Positions 23,068 through 25,616 of a stretch of DNA of 25,616 nucleotides are shown here, piece by piece. The position numbers and the translations under genes are program-made. The DNA is taken from the NCBI GenBank assembly GCA_017420455.1, contig JAFOJB010000135.1:1-25616 (forward strand), read 5' to 3'. Every line of letters begins with the position of its first letter. Position 1 is the stretch's first letter. This stretch comes from Blautia sp. (lineage in GTDB: Bacteria; Bacillota; Clostridia; Lachnospirales; Lachnospiraceae). The notes below the pieces were generated by a model. That model ran no database searches and was not told the DNA's origin. It saw only the letters and a program-made list of their open reading frames with translations.

Positions 23068-25611
23068 TCACTGTTTAACAGAAAAATCCTTTTCACTGAG
23101 GATAATAAAGCCCTCGGCATCTGTACGCTTTCTGCTGTTCATCTTATTGAAGAGACGCAGCCTTCCCTTCGATTTATCAATAGCCGCATCCACGATATTT
23201 TTTACGGCTCCGACATTCATGGGGACATCCGCCTTCTGATTTACACTGATGAGATTATAGAGGGCAAGCATCGCCATATTATCGATTTTGTATCCATTCT
23301 CCACAGCATAGATCCTTGCGAAATTTGCAAGCTCATCATTGGTAAATACCGGAATATTGATCACAGATGTAAACTTTCTTGCGAGACGCTGATATCTGGT
23401 GATCATTTTTCGCATCCCGATCTTATCATCCTCAAGAATCACGATAAGTCCATCTGTATCCTGACTCATGGCTTTTTCCAGCTTCAGGGCAGTTTCCTGG
23501 TCCAGCTGATTCGACTTTTCGATAACGAAAAAACCACCCGCCAGCTTCCGGAAAATCTTATCGATATCCTTGCCGTTGATCTGGTCGGCAAATACATAAG
23601 CAACCTTGGTGGCCTCCAGATTCAGCTGTCTGCAGATAGCAGGGATCAGGGCAGAAATCAATCTTGTCTTCCCGGATTCGCTGCCGCCCATGACAATGAT
23701 ATTTCCGGTATTGGAGGTTTTGTCCGAGGCTCCCTCCTGTACATCGCACAGGGCATCCACGATCTGCTCCTTCATTCCCGGAACCTTCACAAAATAAGAA
23801 AACAGCTTCTTTTCTTCCTCTGAAAGCCTGTGTTCCCTGGGAACTATTTCTGAAGGATTGTCGTTTTCCTCCGAATTGATGGAATCGATAAACTTCTCCA
23901 GCTTTTCTTCCTCTGTCAGGGAAGGATTCTCTTCGGCTTCAGCAGCCTCGTCTTCAGGACTTCCTTCTTCAGGATTTTCTTTTTCAGAAACTTCCTTCCC
24001 GGAAATATTTTCCACCACATCTGCTGCGGCAGCGACAGACATATTTTCTGCGGCAGTCTTCCAGACAGGCGCTGATTCAGATTCTGCAGGAGCATTGATT
24101 ACCGAAACGATTCTTTCAAAGGCCTTTTCTGCAGAATTCTCTGCGTCAGATTTTACTGCGCCAGTATTCTCTGAATCGGGTTTCTCTTCATCAGGACTTT
24201 CTGCATCAACATTCTCTGCATCAATATTCTCCACACCGGGTTTCTGTGCATCAATATTTTCCGCATCGGGTTTCTGTGCATCAATATTCTCCGCATCAGG
24301 TTTCTGTGCATCAATATTCTCCGCATAGGGCTTCTGTTCATCAGGATTTTCTGGATCTGGCTTCTGTGCATCAGGTTTCTCTGCATCTATACTCTCTGCA
24401 TCAGAAACCACCGCATCGGAAGTTTCTGCATCGGAAACCACTGCGTCAGAAACCACTGCATCGGAAACCACTGCATCGGAAGTTTCTCCCTCGGGAACTT
24501 GTTCATCATATATTTCACTTTCAGGAATATTTTCTTCAGAAACTTCTTCTTCAAGTGATTCTTTTTCAGATCCGTCTGTATCAGCTGTCTCCTTTTCAGA
24601 TACGTTTATCTTCGATTCAGATACTTCAGCAGGGATAAAACTCTCTTCGGACCCCTGGGAAACCGGATTTTTTTCGTTTTCTTCCTGAGATTTCAATGGT
24701 TCATTATCATATTCCTGAACATCATCGCTTGAAAGATCCGGAATTTTCGCCTCATTTTCCGGTTTTACAGCGGGACCATTGATAAATTCCTTTTCCGCTT
24801 CCTCCAGGTCTTCCTCTGTGATAATATCACCATCCTCCGTCTCGAATACGGATTTTTCCGGCTGATTCCGGAAGTCTTCCGCCTCTTCTTCCGTCTCTTC
24901 CCCGAAATCCTCTTCTTTCTTATTTCCCTCGTCCGGAATTTCTATCCCCTGAGCGGTAGCGGCGGCCAGTATTGTATCTTCCAGGTTAAACTCTTTATCA
25001 TCCGCTATCCCGAAAGCCTTTTTCGCATTTTCACTTATGATCTCAATTTCATCTGGTTCCTCTGTCTCTGTCCTGGCTTCTGTTACCGCCTTTTTCGCTT
25101 TACCAGGGACATTCCTGCGGGTCTTTTTCGGCAGTTCATCCACAAAGTCGTCTCCGAAATCATCTTCGAAGTCGTCATCTTCAAAATCATCATCTTCTTC
25201 CACGTCTCTCCGGAATTTCATGATACCTTTTAAAAGGCTGATATCCGGGAGCTTTACATTTCTGACAATTTCGTCTTTTATGGAAGTTGCAAACGAAATT
25301 GCCTTTGCAGACGCTTCCTTCAATGATCTTCCTTCTGTGTATTCTTCCTCTCCGGAATCTTCATCCATGAAATCTTCGTCCTCAGGATTTTCCTCAGTCA
25401 CTTCTTCTTCCCCGGAACTCTCCTCCACAGAATCTTCATCCATGGATTCTTTATCCATAGAATCCTCATTCACAGAATCCTCATTCACAGAATATTCATT
25501 TTCAGGACTTCCGGCATAAGATTCTTCGTATTCAGAATTATCTTCGAGATTTTCCCTGACAGATTCTTCTTCGGAATCCTCTGAGGATTCCTCCAGAGAT
25601 TTTCTTTTCAA
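23068..25611 (-). CDS. Acidic repeat protein with degenerate CbbX/SpoVK-like AAA+ domain (5' end probably outside window)
   Basis: 847 residues are visible; the first codon is only a TTG five bases from the edge, so the true start is probably outside. Residues 1-300 are very acidic and Ser/Glu/Asp-rich with no enzyme motifs. Residues 378-492 are a five-residue periodic repeat (forms such as SDAVV, IDAQK, PDAEN). Residues about 595-815 look like an AAA+ module. Walker A is GGSESGKT at 642-649, but the Walker B position reads FFVIEKS (694-700) instead of an FIDEA type. The segment matching the LRSRF arginine-finger region of SpoVK/CbbX reads RLARKF. ATP binding with poor or no hydrolysis is inferred. 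There is no signal peptide in the visible part. The biological role is unknown. It is upstream of ksgA in the same direction. Confidence 0.8.
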   Translation of the reverse strand: MKRKSLEESSEDSEEESVRENLEDNSEYEESYAGSPENEYSVNEDSVNEDSMDKESMDEDSVEESSGEEEVTEENPEDEDFMDEDSGEEEYTEGRSLKEASAKAISFATSIKDEIVRNVKLPDISLLKGIMKFRRDVEEDDDFEDDDFEDDFGDDFVDELPKKTRRNVPGKAKKAVTEARTETEEPDEIEIISENAKKAFGIADDKEFNLEDTILAAATAQGIEIPDEGNKKEEDFGEETEEEAEDFRNQPEKSVFETEDGDIITEEDLEEAEKEFINGPAVKPENEAKIPDLSSDDVQEYDNEPLKSQEENEKNPVSQGSEESFIPAEVSESKINVSEKETADTDGSEKESLEEEVSEENIPESEIYDEQVPEGETSDAVVSDAVVSDAVVSDAETSDAVVSDAESIDAEKPDAQKPDPENPDEQKPYAENIDAQKPDAENIDAQKPDAENIDAQKPGVENIDAENVDAESPDEEKPDSENTGAVKSDAENSAEKAFERIVSVINAPAESESAPVWKTAAENMSVAAAADVVENISGKEVSEKENPEEGSPEDEAAEAEENPSLTEEEKLEKFIDSINSEENDNPSEIVPREHRLSEEEKKLFSYFVKVPGMKEQIVDALCDVQEGASDKTSNTGNIIVMGGSESGKTRLISALIPAICRQLNLEATKVAYVFADQINGKDIDKIFRKLAGGFFVIEKSNQLDQETALKLEKAMSQDTDGLIVILEDDKIGMRKMITRYQRLARKFTSVINIPVFTNDELANFARIYAVENGYKIDNMAMLALYNLISVNQKADVPMNVGAVKNIVDAAIDKSKGRLRLFNKMNSRKRTDAEGFIILSEKDFSVKQ
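24136..24480 (-). repeat. Coding minisatellite (15/30-nt units)
   Basis: The segment encodes about 23 consecutive pentapeptides of the form x-D-A-x-x. In 24241-24333 the DNA repeats a 30-nt unit (TTTCTGTGCATCAATATT then a CCGCATC-type end) about three times almost unchanged. In 24395-24480 a 15-nt unit dominates (ATCGGAAACCACTGC-type). Near-identical units suggest recent expansion or contraction. Confidence 0.85.
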
Positions 25612-25616
25612 AAATC

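Noticed and set aside
24241..24333. Possible CRISPR-like array
   Set aside because: The units are contiguous 30-nt repeats without unique spacers and lie in frame within a long ORF, so this is a coding minisatellite.

Overview
The window looks like a chromosomal segment of a Clostridia-class Firmicute, most likely a Lachnospiraceae gut anaerobe. The signs are strong AGGAGG ribosome binding sites, YesM/YesN-type two-component genes, CUT1 sugar transporters without a local ATPase, a CBS/DRTGG-type manganese pyrophosphatase, MnmM (YtqB) and DUF1292. Most genes are of medium GC and prefer G/C at third codon positions, which produces long antisense shadow ORFs. No rRNA, tRNA, CRISPR array, phage gene or transposase gene was found. 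Both edges cut genes: the left edge leaves only the first codons of a minus-strand gene, and the right edge cuts the 5' part of a long acidic ORF.

Region 1 (1-10.1 kb) is a sugar-utilisation locus. On the minus strand a GTG-started MalF-type permease, a MalG-type permease, a cytoplasmic GH31 alpha-glycosidase and a URO-D-fold protein lie in one direction. Divergent from them are a membrane sensor kinase (YesM type) and an AraC-type response regulator (YesN type), overlapping by 41 bases. The substrate-binding protein sits apart, convergent with the regulator across a shared bidirectional terminator. A 25-bp block, identical at 21 positions, precedes both the permease operon and the binding-protein gene, which suggests one regulator controls both. 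No ATP-binding subunit is present, so a shared ATPase elsewhere is likely.

Region 2 (10.2-12.5 kb) holds a probable 8-oxoguanine deaminase and a YczE-type membrane protein on the minus strand, the latter with a good sigma-A promoter.

Region 3 (12.6-16.1 kb, plus strand) holds a Dabb-DUF1292 fusion with an internal ribosome binding site exactly at the domain junction, mnmM, and a secreted transglutaminase-like protein with five degenerate N-terminal repeats. It ends in a compact three-hairpin palindromic element.

Region 4 (16.2-21.4 kb, minus strand) holds housekeeping genes: a three-domain S1 RNA-binding protein, a CBS/DRTGG manganese pyrophosphatase overlapping a flavin reductase with a basic N-terminal tail, and murA. 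murA has a near-consensus promoter and a roughly 147-nt leader containing two hairpin/U-tract structures.

Region 5 (21.3-22.13 kb) is an 826-nt gene-free, partly AT-rich stretch with several palindromes, a strong terminator and a candidate small RNA. Region 6 (22.13-25.6 kb, minus strand) is ksgA, preceded by a very acidic, repeat-rich protein whose C-terminus looks like a degenerate CbbX/SpoVK-type AAA+ domain.
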